Source of the DNA: Prauserella marina
Lineage (GTDB): Bacteria; Actinomycetota; Actinomycetes; Mycobacteriales; Pseudonocardiaceae
DNA: 64,000 nucleotides
Assembly: GCF_002240355.1 (NCBI RefSeq)
Contig: NZ_CP016353.1
Location: 6,487,001 to 6,551,000, forward strand
Reading direction: 5' to 3'
The number at the start of each line of letters is the position of its first letter. Position 1 is the stretch's first letter. The notes below the pieces were generated by a model. The model worked only from the letters and a program-made list of their open reading frames with translations. It was not told the origin of the DNA and searched no databases. The position numbers were made by a program, and so were the translations under genes. Positions 51,728-60,259 of the stretch are shown one piece after another.

Positions 51728-54703
51728 GTGGAGTTCCAGGTTCTGGGCCCTGTGCTGGTCAAACGGGACGGGCAAACGGAATCACTCTCCGGGCGGTTAC
51801 AGCGCGTCCTGCTCGGCGTACTGCTGGTGCGAGCCAATCAGCCGGTGCCCGTCGACACGCTGATCGACGCGTTGTGGGGCGAGGACCACGACCCCAGGTC
51901 GGGCCAGAAGCTGCAATTGCACATCCACCGCCTGCGGGGAATCCTCGAACCGGATCGCCTTTCGCTCGGCCCGGCGGGATACCGGCTCCGAGTGCGCCGA
52001 GGTGAGCTGGACGCGGAACGGTTCGCGGCCGGCTTCGACGAGGCGAACGAGCTGGTGGGGGAAGCGCCGCAGCGGGCCGTCGAGTTGCTGCGCGGCGCCC
52101 TTGACCTGTGGCATGGCGCACCGTTCACCGACGTCGACGTCCCGATGCTGGCCGACTGGGCGCTCCGGCTCGGCGAACTCAGGCTGGTGGCGCTGGAAAG
52201 GCTCTACGAAGCCGAGCTGGCCTGCGGACTGAACGCGGCGATCATCGGAGACCTCGAAGACCTCGTTCGCCGGTATCCGTTGCGGGAACGACTGCACGCG
52301 TTGCTCATGAACGCGCTGTACAACGCGGGGAGACAGGCGGAAGCGCTGGCCGCCTACCGCGGGGCGCGGCAGACACTCGTGGACGAACTCGGCGTCGAAC
52401 CGGGACCGGAACTGCGGGAGCTGCACCAGCGCGTACTCACGGGTGAGCCGCCACGACCAGCCGCGGAAACGTCGGCGGCTTCCTCACCAGCCCAGCTTCC
52501 GATGGACGTGCGCGGATTCGTGGGGCGGGAAACCGAACTCACCGAGCTCGACGGCTTGCTCACCGGTGGGTCGGCGGCGGTGATCTCCGCCGTGGCCGGA
52601 ACGGCCGGCGTCGGCAAGACCGCGCTCGCCGTGCGCTGGGCGCACCGGATGCGGGACCGGTTTCCCGACGGCCAGCTTTACGTGGACCTGCGCGGGTTTG
52701 GGCCCGACCAGCCGGTTTCGCCGGAGGACGCGCTCGCGGGCTTTCTGCGAGCCCTCGGTCTCGACGGCGCGGCGATTCCGCAGGAGCTCGCCGAACGCGC
52801 CGCGCGGTTTCGCACACTCGTGGCCGAAAGCCGGATGCTGATCGTGCTGGACAACGCGCGCACGGTGGAGCAGGTACGACCGATACTGCCGGGGACCTCG
52901 TCCTGTTTCGTCGTGGTGACCAGTCGCAACGCCCTGGCCGGTCTCGTCGTCCGCGAGGGAGCCCACCGCATCGACCTCGATCGGCTTTCCAGCCGGGACG
53001 CACTCGACTTGCTGCGCGAGCTGCTCGGCGAACGAGTGGATGCCGAGCCCGGCGCCGCGATGGCACTCGTCGACCGCTGCGCCAGGCTGCCGCTCGCGTT
53101 GCGGATCATCGCCGAGCTGGTCAGGTCGAGGCCCTCGGGTGGTCTTGGCGAGTTCGTCGACGATTTCGCGGGCCACCAGGGCCCACTCGATCTACTCGAT
53201 GCGGACGGCGACCCGCACACCGCCGTTCGCGCGGTGTTCTCGTGGTCGTACCAGCGGCTCGACGATCAGGCGGCGACGATGTTCCGGCTGCTCGGATTGC
53301 ACCCTGGACATGAAACGGACGACTACGCGTCGGCCGCGCTGGCCGGTGTCGGCCTGCGCGAAGCACGCCGCGCACTGGACGTACTGCGCAGAGCGCACCT
53401 CGTCGACCAGACGACGGAAGGCCGCTATCGGCCACACGACCTGCTCAGGGCCTACGCGGCGGAACTCGCCGAGACCACGGACAGCGTCGCGGCACGGGAG
53501 GCCGCGCTGAACAGGTTGCTCGACTACTACTTCCACACGGCGTCGACCGCGATGGACGTCGTTGCGAGAGACGACTACGCGCGGAGACCGGACGTGGGGG
53601 CACCGCAGGGAGAATCGCCGCCGTTTCCCGCCTACGGCCACGCCTGGCGTTGGCTCGACACGGAGAGAGCCAACCTGCTGGAAGTCAGCAGGCAGGCAGG
53701 GCCCGCGTCGGTGATCCGGATGTCCGAGACGGTGTGGCGCTATCTCGACACCGGCGGGTACTACGACGAAGCGGTCGCACTGCACACGCGTGCGCTCGAT
53801 GCCGCTGGCGAACTCGGCGACGAACGCACGCAGGCGAAGGCACGGCGGGTACTCGGGGCCACGATCTCCCGCGTCGGCAACGACCGTGAGGCGATCGACC
53901 ACCTCGGGTGGGCACTCGCGGCGTTCCGACGACTGGGCGATCACGTGCTCGAAGCGGCGGCGTTGAGCTTCCTCGGTTGTGTCTACGGCAAGAGAGGCGA
54001 ACTCGCCGAAGCACGCGATCACTTCGAAGGCGCCCTGCGGCTGACCGATCCCGAAGAGAGCTGGTATCTGCACAGCGCGGTCACCATCAACCATTCCAGA
54101 AACCTCTTGAGCCTGGGGCTGGCTACCGAAGCCATACATCACCTCGATGCGGCTGTCGCTCTGTGCAAGGACAACGACGACAAGCACATCGAGTGCAACC
54201 TCATCACCGTGCTCTCGAAGGTGTGCGTCCATCTTGGACGTGACAGTGAGGCGCACGACCATCTCCGGCACGGTCTGACGATGGCGAGAGAAGCGGGTTT
54301 CCGTTCACTCGAAGCGGACTGTCTCACGGTTCTCGGCACCGTCTACCGGAAGAAGGGCCGAATCGACGAGGCTTTGCGCAAGCACGAGGAGGCGGTGGGG
54401 CTCGCGCACGCCGTCGGGGACACCGAGGTGACGGCGGAGGCACTCAATGCGATGGCCACCACCCTCACGTCGGCTGGACGTCCAGCCGACGCGCTCCGCC
54501 GTCACCACGAGGCGCTGGCCGTCGCCACCGATGCGGGGCATCGCGAGGAAGTAGCGCACGCCCGCACCGGTATCGGTGACGCGCACGCGGCGCTGGGCGA
54601 GCAAGACGAGGCCCGTGACGCGTGGCGGAACGCGCTCGACGACTATCGCGAACTCGGCATCCCGAAAGCGACCGAACTGCGGGAAAAGCTCGGCGACGCC
54701 TGA
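51728..54703 (+). CDS. AfsR/SARP-type transcriptional regulator (BTAD, NB-ARC, TPR)
   Basis: 991 residues. An OmpR-like DNA-binding domain (about 1-90) and a bacterial transcriptional activation domain (about 95-240, ending TLVDELGVEPGPELRELHQR) form the SARP part. A STAND-type NTPase follows (Walker A VAGTAGVGKTALAVRWAH; LIVLDNA; ARLPLALRIIAELV), then TPR repeats from about 680. Such proteins (AfsR) activate antibiotic or developmental genes after signal-dependent oligomerisation. No biosynthetic cluster lies directly beside it, so its target is open. GTG start, preceded by GGAGCGGGTGC. Confidence 0.93.
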   Translation: MEFQVLGPVLVKRDGQTESLSGRLQRVLLGVLLVRANQPVPVDTLIDALWGEDHDPRSGQKLQLHIHRLRGILEPDRLSLGPAGYRLRVRRGELDAERFAAGFDEANELVGEAPQRAVELLRGALDLWHGAPFTDVDVPMLADWALRLGELRLVALERLYEAELACGLNAAIIGDLEDLVRRYPLRERLHALLMNALYNAGRQAEALAAYRGARQTLVDELGVEPGPELRELHQRVLTGEPPRPAAETSAASSPAQLPMDVRGFVGRETELTELDGLLTGGSAAVISAVAGTAGVGKTALAVRWAHRMRDRFPDGQLYVDLRGFGPDQPVSPEDALAGFLRALGLDGAAIPQELAERAARFRTLVAESRMLIVLDNARTVEQVRPILPGTSSCFVVVTSRNALAGLVVREGAHRIDLDRLSSRDALDLLRELLGERVDAEPGAAMALVDRCARLPLALRIIAELVRSRPSGGLGEFVDDFAGHQGPLDLLDADGDPHTAVRAVFSWSYQRLDDQAATMFRLLGLHPGHETDDYASAALAGVGLREARRALDVLRRAHLVDQTTEGRYRPHDLLRAYAAELAETTDSVAAREAALNRLLDYYFHTASTAMDVVARDDYARRPDVGAPQGESPPFPAYGHAWRWLDTERANLLEVSRQAGPASVIRMSETVWRYLDTGGYYDEAVALHTRALDAAGELGDERTQAKARRVLGATISRVGNDREAIDHLGWALAAFRRLGDHVLEAAALSFLGCVYGKRGELAEARDHFEGALRLTDPEESWYLHSAVTINHSRNLLSLGLATEAIHHLDAAVALCKDNDDKHIECNLITVLSKVCVHLGRDSEAHDHLRHGLTMAREAGFRSLEADCLTVLGTVYRKKGRIDEALRKHEEAVGLAHAVGDTEVTAEALNAMATTLTSAGRPADALRRHHEALAVATDAGHREEVAHARTGIGDAHAALGEQDEARDAWRNALDDYRELGIPKATELREKLGDA

Positions 54704-54717
54704 GGCGCGACCGTCAG

Positions 54718-55791
54718 TCAGAAGCCGATGGCCTCCCGCAACAGCAGGACGGTGCCGCGGCCTGGAAACGGTTCCGCGTTGAGCACGAGCAGCCGGTTGA
54801 TAGCGCTCGGCTGGCCGTACACCTTCCTGGCGCGGGCATCTTCCAGTGGCAGTGCGTGTTCCTCGACTCTGCGCAGCGCGGCAGCCAGGTCCGGAACGAT
54901 CTTTTGCGCACCGACGATCCAGATCGCCCGCGAACCACCCGCGTACGAAGGAAGCTGACTGCCGCTTCCCGAGGCGGCGACGAGCGAACCGGTTTCGGTT
55001 ACGGCGGCGACACTGCCGACGACGACGTCAGGGCAGGCGGCAAGCCGCCGGATCTCGTCACCTTCACTCGCCCTGTCCATTGCCAGCAGTCGTGGCCTGA
55101 CGGCCCGATATTCGCCGCTGGCGTTGAGGTCGTCGTCGATGCCGGAAAGCCGAAGAGTCTCGCTCGCCGCCGTCAGCACCTCGGTGCCGTCGGGAATCAA
55201 TTCGGCGACCCTTGCCCTGGCGGCGGCCACATCGTCGAGGATCTCGACAACGAAGTTGTTGGCCTTCAGCGCCGTGGCCGCCCGCTCAAGGCTGAGCGCC
55301 GAAGCGGGCTCGGTGAAAGGCGGCACGGGAACTTCGTCCTCCCACACGACATCCGGCCTCCCGGTGAGCGGGGCCGTGTCGAAGTAGCGGACCTCGTAGA
55401 CCCGCTCGGTGAACCTCCACCCCGCCGCGGTCCGCCGATAACGGTCGTGAAAGAGCGCGTAGTTCAACATCGACCTGCCGTCGCGCGCCTTGCCGAGTTC
55501 GCAGATGTAGGCCCTGCCGGTCGCGGTGTCGCCGTCGAACTCGACCGCACCGGGATGGGTGGTCTGCACGAAGTATTCCCAGCTCCCCGCGAGCCGCTCG
55601 GCGCCCTCACGGATGGCTTGTCTGCCGATGTGCTCGATGTCGGCGTCGGGAATCCGGTAGACGGCGTCGTCGGTGAACAGCGACGCGACGCGGTCGTGGT
55701 CCGCCAGCATCGCCGCGTCGGCGAACTCGGCCCTCAGCGCCTCGATCTCGACCCGGTCGGCAATGGCACGCATGGCTTTCGAATCAGGCAT
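54718..55791 (-). CDS. SnoaL-like (NTF2) domain fused to a LUD domain
   Basis: 357 residues. Residues 1-140 are a SnoaL/NTF2-like cone (VEIEALRAEFADAAMLADHD, ASLFTDDAVYRIPDA, DRYRRTAAGWRFTERVYEVR). Residues 175-357 are a LUD domain (VVGSVAAVTETGSLVAASGS ... RAIWIVGAQKIVPDLAAALR), found in the lactate-utilisation proteins LutB/LutC. The two are normally separate proteins. GAGGAGG lies 6 bases before ATG 55791. A single enzyme joining a cyclase/isomerase-like and an oxidoreductase-associated fold is my inference. Confidence 0.87.
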   Translation of the reverse strand: MPDSKAMRAIADRVEIEALRAEFADAAMLADHDRVASLFTDDAVYRIPDADIEHIGRQAIREGAERLAGSWEYFVQTTHPGAVEFDGDTATGRAYICELGKARDGRSMLNYALFHDRYRRTAAGWRFTERVYEVRYFDTAPLTGRPDVVWEDEVPVPPFTEPASALSLERAATALKANNFVVEILDDVAAARARVAELIPDGTEVLTAASETLRLSGIDDDLNASGEYRAVRPRLLAMDRASEGDEIRRLAACPDVVVGSVAAVTETGSLVAASGSGSQLPSYAGGSRAIWIVGAQKIVPDLAAALRRVEEHALPLEDARARKVYGQPSAINRLLVLNAEPFPGRGTVLLLREAIGF

Positions 55792-55859
55792 GCTGTCCTC
55801 CTCGTACGTTGGCATCTCCCCTTTCCGACAAGCCAACCGCCGCGAATGTCAGGCGCTCG

Positions 55860-56297
55860 CTAGTTGAACCCACGTAGCTCGGCGAGTGCTTGACGATGCC
55901 GGTCGGACAGCCGGTAGACACCGGAGTCGTCAACCATGCCGAGGTAGTCCTCGAAGCTCTGATTCTGAATGGCCAGGTTGCCGATGGCGGAGGAGAACGC
56001 CTCAGGCACGGCGCGGAACGACCTGCCTGGTTCCTCATCGACATCGACAAGCAGCAGGGTGCGTTCGGCGGCGGAGAACGTCACGTCGTCGGCGACGGCG
56101 AGCACCGGATAAGAACGGTCTTCGGGTACCAGTGCCACCAGTTCGGGCACGGAAAGTCCCTCATGAGCAGGGTCGGCCATGACGGTCAGCCAGTCGTGGC
56201 CGATCTCGGCGAGCAGCCCCGACCACGCCTCGTCATCGGTGAAATCCGTACGCAAAAGTGGAGAGTAATCGGTGTCCGGCAACCGGGGCGTAGCCAT
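55860..56297 (-). CDS. Conserved hypothetical protein (DUF6924-like)
   Basis: 145 residues. TDFTDDEAWSGLLAEIGHDW near the start and LAIQNQSFEDYLGMVDDSGV near the end are features of a small family of actinobacterial proteins that I link to DUF6924. Soluble, no known role. GGAGGAAAC precedes ATG 56297 perfectly. The downstream gene is 69 bases away. Confidence 0.72.
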   Translation of the reverse strand: MATPRLPDTDYSPLLRTDFTDDEAWSGLLAEIGHDWLTVMADPAHEGLSVPELVALVPEDRSYPVLAVADDVTFSAAERTLLLVDVDEEPGRSFRAVPEAFSSAIGNLAIQNQSFEDYLGMVDDSGVYRLSDRHRQALAELRGFN

Positions 56298-56330
56298 GTT
56301 TCCTCCAAGGGCAGGCAAGTGGAAGCCACA

Positions 56331-56873
56331 TTACCGAGTTATGGGCTCCCGCAAGGCGCTGTCCAAAGTGCTCATGAGCCGCCCGACGCGGTGCTTCGCG
56401 GTGGGCGCGGCCGGATACCGGCGGAGCACGTCGATCACGACCGGTGTCGCGCGCAGCCGAGCCTGTTCGATCAGCATGTCCCCGACCGAGGGGTCGCCGC
56501 CTTCGGCAAGCTCGCCGATGCGGGCGGCGCTCGCCGCGGCCCGCAGGATGTGCCCGACCTGGGTGGCTTGCGCGATCGGGTGCAGGTACGCGGCCGACGC
56601 AGCATCACCACACGAGCGCGCGGCGAGCCGCGCGCTCTCGGTGCCCGCTTCCTTCGCGGCCCGGTGCGCGTCCAACGAGGTGACGCGCTGGAGCTTGCTT
56701 CTCTTCGCGCCATCGATGAACTCCAACGCGGCTTCGACCGCCGCCCTCGGCCGAGGGTCACCGGGAACGGCTTCTTCGAATACCGGCAGGACTTCCCACG
56801 CGCTCGCCGTCACGAAACGCGCGATGGCGCGCAATTCGTCCATGGTCAACTCGAAGTCGCCTGTCCCGGTCAT
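56331..56873 (-). CDS. Helical protein resembling the Imm5-like putative immunity family
   Basis: 180 residues, mainly alpha-helical. TMDELRAIARFVTASAWEVL, then helices with the ARSCGDAASAAYLHPIAQAT pattern (AHxxA-type helices), resemble proteins annotated as putative immunity proteins. In the polymorphic-toxin setting these neutralise a partner toxin, but no toxin gene is adjacent, so the role is uncertain. ATG 56873 was chosen over the longer frame. Confidence 0.6.
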   Translation of the reverse strand: MTGTGDFELTMDELRAIARFVTASAWEVLPVFEEAVPGDPRPRAAVEAALEFIDGAKRSKLQRVTSLDAHRAAKEAGTESARLAARSCGDAASAAYLHPIAQATQVGHILRAAASAARIGELAEGGDPSVGDMLIEQARLRATPVVIDVLRRYPAAPTAKHRVGRLMSTLDSALREPITR

Positions 56874-57178
56874 GGACCGAATTCTTCCATCGGCCAAGGG
56901 CCAACCTCCATCGTCGCCACGGCGTTCGGTCTGACCGTCGTCCGCCGTTTACTGGTCGCCTTCGCTGGCAGGATCGCCTGCGGCGGATAGTTCGTGTGGG
57001 ACCTGCGCACGGTCGCCTGTCTCGTCGACTCGCCGAGCGGAGTTGACAATGTTCGATCCGGCCAGATTACGCGGCAGGATGACTCAAAGCCCGTATAGAA
57101 GATCCCACACAATCGGTGCGCACAAATCATCCACATGGAGGTATCACCTCTCAAGCGCGCCCTGCAAAATCGGTCTAC
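56874..57178. other. Transition into accessory DNA, no gene seen
   Basis: No credible coding frame. From about 57040 the base composition falls and codon use of the following frames changes, so the left edge of the tRNA-Lys-linked accessory region may lie here. I found no third copy of the 41-bp att repeat. Confidence 0.4.
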
Positions 57179-57313
57179 ATGAGAGCTGCTACCAAAAGGA
57201 AAATTGGGCAGCTGCGGGGATACCTGCTTCTGGGGGTCGTGGCCTACGGCTGGTTCGGCGCCAACTTCACACCGCTGTGTCCATCCAGTTCAGTATATGG
57301 GGAAAATTGGTGA
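57179..57313 (+). CDS. Possible 44-residue membrane peptide
   Basis: ATG 57179 opens a 44-codon frame: a basic start (RAATKRKIGQLRG), one hydrophobic segment (YLLLGVVAYGWFGANF) and a short tail. No ribosome site is obvious. Its stop overlaps the next GTG (GTGA), which argues for a coupled pair. Below the length usually annotated; function unknown. Confidence 0.35.
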   Translation: MRAATKRKIGQLRGYLLLGVVAYGWFGANFTPLCPSSSVYGENW

Positions 57314-57414
57314 GCCGCGTGCTTGCCAATATTGGCGGCATCGCAGCATCAATCTCAGCTGTAGCCGCAAGCGCCTCAGCTGTGATCGCGCTGGCCACTT
57401 TGACTTTGAACTGA
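57310..57414 (+). CDS. Possible 34-residue hydrophobic peptide
   Basis: GTG 57310 overlaps the stop of the preceding small frame. The 34 residues form one long Ala/Ser/Ile-rich hydrophobic helix (ANIGGIAASISAVAASASAV then IALATLTLN) with one Arg near the start, like holin-, toxin- or quorum-type peptides. Unproven. Confidence 0.35.
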   Translation: MSRVLANIGGIAASISAVAASASAVIALATLTLN

Positions 57415-57687
57415 GACCGTTAGACTCGGCCTGAACCGCAAGTCACAAAGCTGAGAGTCGTCATCTCTGCCTCAATTGAATCCGACGGCTTTGTGGCACT
57501 GCTTAGCATTTTCGGTGCCAGAAGCAGAGCAGCCGACCATCGAAGGAAATCAGTAATCGACATTACGGAACCGATGATCTCGCCACCCGGCAAATCAAGT
57601 CGCGTACTCGAATTACCAGCGGCCCGCAGACCGGAAGCAAAAGCGACCCCGTCTTGTCGTCGTCATATTGACTAATTATTTGAGTGC

Positions 57688-58290
57688 TCAGCCCCTGTTT
57701 CTGCGCGATCGAGGGTAGGTGTTCTTCTCGCCAATCGTGCCATCAGTCTTATGAATGACGTGCTCAACACCGCGCTGTTTGGCCATCTCACGGCCCTTGG
57801 CTTGCGCCTCTGCCTTTGTCTTAGCAGTGTTCGAAACGCGCTTGTTACCCTCTGCTTTGTTCGCCCAGCCGCCCTCGTACGGGACCGTGTGAATATCGCC
57901 TTCGGTCACGGGTTGCCTCGTTGACCGTCGTCGCCCGGCGGATCGGTTGTCCGGTCGTGGCTGAGACGATTCGTGATCCATTGACAACACAAGCACCGCT
58001 TCTTCGAGACGTCGGACCCTGGCTGCGAGATCAACTCGGAACTCGCTCTCCGGCGCTTGGCCATCGGGCGAGAGATTGGATTCGACGAGTCGTCGAATCC
58101 ACGCGGTTGGCTTGACCCCGGCAGCTTCCGCCATCGCGCGGACCTCGTTCATGACCGAACGTGGGAGACGGATCGAAGTTGAGATCATGGGGTCGTCAAC
58201 CGTCTCCGACTCCCACGTGCCCGTCTCCATCTCCTCGGCGAAGTCGTGCTTGTCGGCGCGCTTTGCAAGTTCGTCGAACTTGTTCGTCAT
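57688..58290 (-). CDS. Ribbon-helix-helix antitoxin fused to a DUF2188 domain
   Basis: 200 residues. An acidic helical start (FDELAKRADKHDFAEEMETG) precedes a ribbon-helix-helix motif (MISTSIRLPRSVMNEVRAMAEAAGVKPTA). A coiled helix and linker (about 85-130) lead to a DUF2188 domain (IHTVPYEGGWANKAEGNKRV ... TKAEAQAKGREMAK), which ends VEHVIHKTDGTIGEKNTYP. The gene overlaps the toxin-like gene upstream (58287), giving a toxin-first pair. The fusion to DUF2188 is unusual. GAGGTGGAG sits just before ATG 58290. Confidence 0.78.
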   Translation of the reverse strand: MTNKFDELAKRADKHDFAEEMETGTWESETVDDPMISTSIRLPRSVMNEVRAMAEAAGVKPTAWIRRLVESNLSPDGQAPESEFRVDLAARVRRLEEAVLVLSMDHESSQPRPDNRSAGRRRSTRQPVTEGDIHTVPYEGGWANKAEGNKRVSNTAKTKAEAQAKGREMAKQRGVEHVIHKTDGTIGEKNTYPRSRRNRG

Positions 58291-58558
58291 CTCCACCTCG
58301 CCTTTCGTTGGAACGCCTGGCGCTCCTTAAGCGTCATGTCACGGGCGGTGACCACATACCAGCGCCCGTCGAGCGCTTCGGAGAGCACCACCAAGAGATA
58401 CCGGCCCGCTTCGCTGGTGCCGAAGACCAACAGCAGATCGTCGCGCCCCGCGCTCGTCAGGCGAGGGCGGGTATAGAGAACATCTTCTACTTCAGTCGGA
58501 TACACATTGTGACGCGCGATGTGCTCTTCGCTCTTTCAGTCCAGAGAATCTCACGCAC
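58287..58558 (-). pseudogene. Toxin-like gene (BrnT/RelE-type) with a frameshift near its 5' end
   Basis: From GTG 58558 the frame reads VREILWTERAK and is lost at about 58526. The next frame continues EHIARHNVYPTEVEDVLYTR and on to RYLLVVLSEALDGRWYVVTA and the end LKERQAFQRKARWR. Joined, this is a complete 90-residue RelE-superfamily toxin of the BrnT-like shape. One missing G in AAG-AGC explains the break. It precedes and overlaps the RHH antitoxin gene. Translation from GTG 58505 would give only the last 72 residues. The toxin is probably inactive unless the base is a sequencing error. Confidence 0.72.
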
Positions 58559-58659
58559 GATCGAGCCTAGCATGATGCAACACGTTGTGGCACGTTGTGG
58601 CACGTCGCATCTGGCTCCGGACGGTTGATCGAGTGAGAGGATCGACTTCGAGGACAGGG

Positions 58660-58976
58660 TTGCTTTTAGACCGGCGCACCCGTGTCGCCGCCACGGCTGA
58701 GGTCGGGGCTGAGCAACTGACCGGCTCGGTCTTCCCGAACGCGCGGGGCGGTCTCCGCGAAACGAACAACCTGCGGCGCGACTGGCGCGCATTCCGCAAG
58801 CGCCACGGTATCGGCGACTGGTTCACGCCCCGGACCTTCCGGCGCACGGTAGCCACCCTGGTCACGGACGCGCTACCCGCCCGCGAGGCTAGCGACCTCC
58901 TGGGGCACTCGCGCGTATCCCATGGTCAACACGGGTGTTCGGCCGCTGGGCTGACCTGCGGCAGGAGTGGTCCTAA
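58660..58976 (+). pseudogene. Tyrosine integrase C-terminal remnant (outer element)
   Basis: The readable segment carries GSVFPNARGGLRETNNLRRD, then FTPRTFRRTVATLVTDALPA and ASDLLGHSR, the second Arg box (TFRRT) and the LLGHS box of a phage-type integrase. Two small insertions (in CCCATGG and ACGGGTG, about 58920-58935) break the frame after SRVS, and the original would have ended RWADLRQEWS at TAA 58974-58976. No start or first Arg box survives and the catalytic Tyr is not seen. It lies just left of the tRNA-Lys fragment at 59099, as int genes do next to att sites. Confidence 0.8.
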
Positions 58977-59022
58977 CGTGTCAGGATAAGAACCGCTTGA
59001 CGCAACCACGGTTCGTGGGGTC

Positions 59023-59041
59023 TGCGGGGGTCGCCCCCGCA
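59023..59041 (+). terminator. Terminator behind the integrase remnant
   Basis: A perfect 8-bp G/C stem TGCGGGGG-TCG-CCCCCGCA followed by AAATTAT, between the integrase remnant and the att repeat. Confidence 0.7.
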
Positions 59042-59098
59042 AAATTATCAACAGAACGACCTGGTCCGCGCGGTCGGCGGACACGCTGCGCCGAGAGT

Positions 59099-59139
59099 GG
59101 AGTGGGCCGCCTGGGACTCGAACCCAGAACCCGAAGATT
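59099..59139 (-). repeat. Left att repeat, fragment of the tRNA-Lys 3' part
   Basis: 41 bp identical to 63863-63903. It contains the last 37 nt of tRNA-Lys (T-arm, variable loop, 3' side of the anticodon stem and discriminator). Sequence similarity ends abruptly in the anticodon loop. This is the classic attachment-site duplication of an element that inserted in the 3' part of a tRNA gene. Confidence 0.93.
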
Positions 59140-59361
59140 CTCCGGCCACGGTTGACGATGCTTGGTCACATCTGCCGATATGCCTCATGATCTGCAAGGA
59201 TCGCGAACGCAAACGTCCACTGAGGCTCGTCGTTTTCGGTCGTCTGGCGTCGTTCTTCGTGGGTAAACTGTGGATTGATCTTGAGGTTAACTGGACTTCG
59301 CGGCGTAGTGTCTACTGTGGAATCCCTGAGCGTCTAGCCACAACCGCGAGCCTTTCACCGG

Positions 59362-59619
59362 TCAACCTGGTTTGGCAACGAAGGTTCCACGACCGTGAGT
59401 GACCCGAAGGAAGCCCTCCTTGCGCAACTCCAGCACTGCTCGCCGAACCGTCACCCGGGCAACACCGTAGATGTCCGCAAGCTCCAGCTCGCCGGGAAGC
59501 TTCGCCCCCGGTTTCAACGAACCTGACTTGACGTCATCGCGGATGTCCGTCGCCACCTGTTCCCATAGCAGGTCAGGGCCATCGTGATCGATGCGCGCGG
59601 AGCGGTCGTTCCAAGACAT
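59362..59619 (-). CDS. GntR-type winged-helix protein, DNA-binding domain only
   Basis: 85 residues. A whole GntR helix-turn-helix is visible: LLWEQVATDIRDDVKSGSLK, PGELELADIYGVARVTVRRA, VLELRKEGFLRVTHGRGTFV. No ligand domain follows. Such short GntR proteins regulate excision or transfer in actinomycete elements. It is divergent from the gene at 59702, and a dyad at 59663-59686 lies between them. Confidence 0.85.
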   Translation of the reverse strand: MSWNDRSARIDHDGPDLLWEQVATDIRDDVKSGSLKPGAKLPGELELADIYGVARVTVRRAVLELRKEGFLRVTHGRGTFVAKPG

Positions 59620-59662
59620 GCGGGCACGTTAGACACCTCATGACGTACGAAGCCTCCCCAGA

Positions 59663-59686
59663 ACATCCCAAGATGTCTTAGGATGT
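59663..59686. promoter_or_regulatory. Candidate GntR operator between divergent genes
   Basis: A 24-bp dyad: ACATCCCAAGA-TG-TCTTAGGATGT, 11-bp arms with one mismatch. It sits in the 82-bp gap between the two GntR-type genes and just before a TACTAT -10-like box, so a bound repressor would block both genes. Confidence 0.68.
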
Positions 59687-59701
59687 ACTATTCTGAACTG
59701 C

Positions 59702-60166
59702 ATGTACGCGTTGCCAAGTTTGCTGCTGGCTGGCCTAAATCTGGTCGTCTTGACCGGCGAACAATGCGACGCCATCACGGACGCCTTGGCTGATGACAAC
59801 GCGCGACAAGCTGAGGTGATGTTCTTCGCCGCCCGGTATCCGGATGAGACCTTCTCAATAGCGGAAGGGTTCACCGAACCGGAGCTGCGATGGGTCGCGC
59901 GCATCCGCACCCTGGGAGAAAGGCTCTACCGGTTGACCCGACCCGTCTATCAGCTCGATCCTGCCGTCGCGTACTTCTGGCAGCAGGTACGAGACCATCT
60001 GACGGAACGCATCGCTGCCGGTGAGTTCGACCGATGGCTACCGGCCCGGCGAACGCTCGCCCGGGAGTACGGCGTCAGCATCCGCACCGTGGACCGAGCC
60101 ATCCGCGCACTCGCAGAAGACGGACGTGTTCTGTCGTTCCCCGGCAAGGGCATCGCGCTTGCCTGA
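59702..60166 (+). CDS. Element-borne protein with a C-terminal GntR helix-turn-helix
   Basis: 154 residues. The C-terminal 75 residues are a GntR winged helix (YFWQQVRDHLTERIAAGEFD, LPARRTLAREYGVSIRTVDR, AIRALAEDGRVLSFPGKG). The N-terminal part (GLNLVVLTGEQCDAITDALA) is helical and unassigned; it may bind a partner. Start ATG 59702, leaderless-like: the -10 ends about 12 bases before. Confidence 0.75.
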   Translation: MYALPSLLLAGLNLVVLTGEQCDAITDALADDNARQAEVMFFAARYPDETFSIAEGFTEPELRWVARIRTLGERLYRLTRPVYQLDPAVAYFWQQVRDHLTERIAAGEFDRWLPARRTLAREYGVSIRTVDRAIRALAEDGRVLSFPGKGIALA

Positions 60167-60259
60167 TCAGGGGCGGAGATGCCGGCCGGGACCGTGTCGT
60201 TCTGGCGTAGCCTGATCGAGCCGGAGATACTGGATGAACACGAGGAAGGAGCAACGCTG

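Noticed and set aside
59103-59139. A second tRNA-Lys gene
   Set aside because: Only the 3' 37 nt are present; it is an att fragment, not a functional tRNA.
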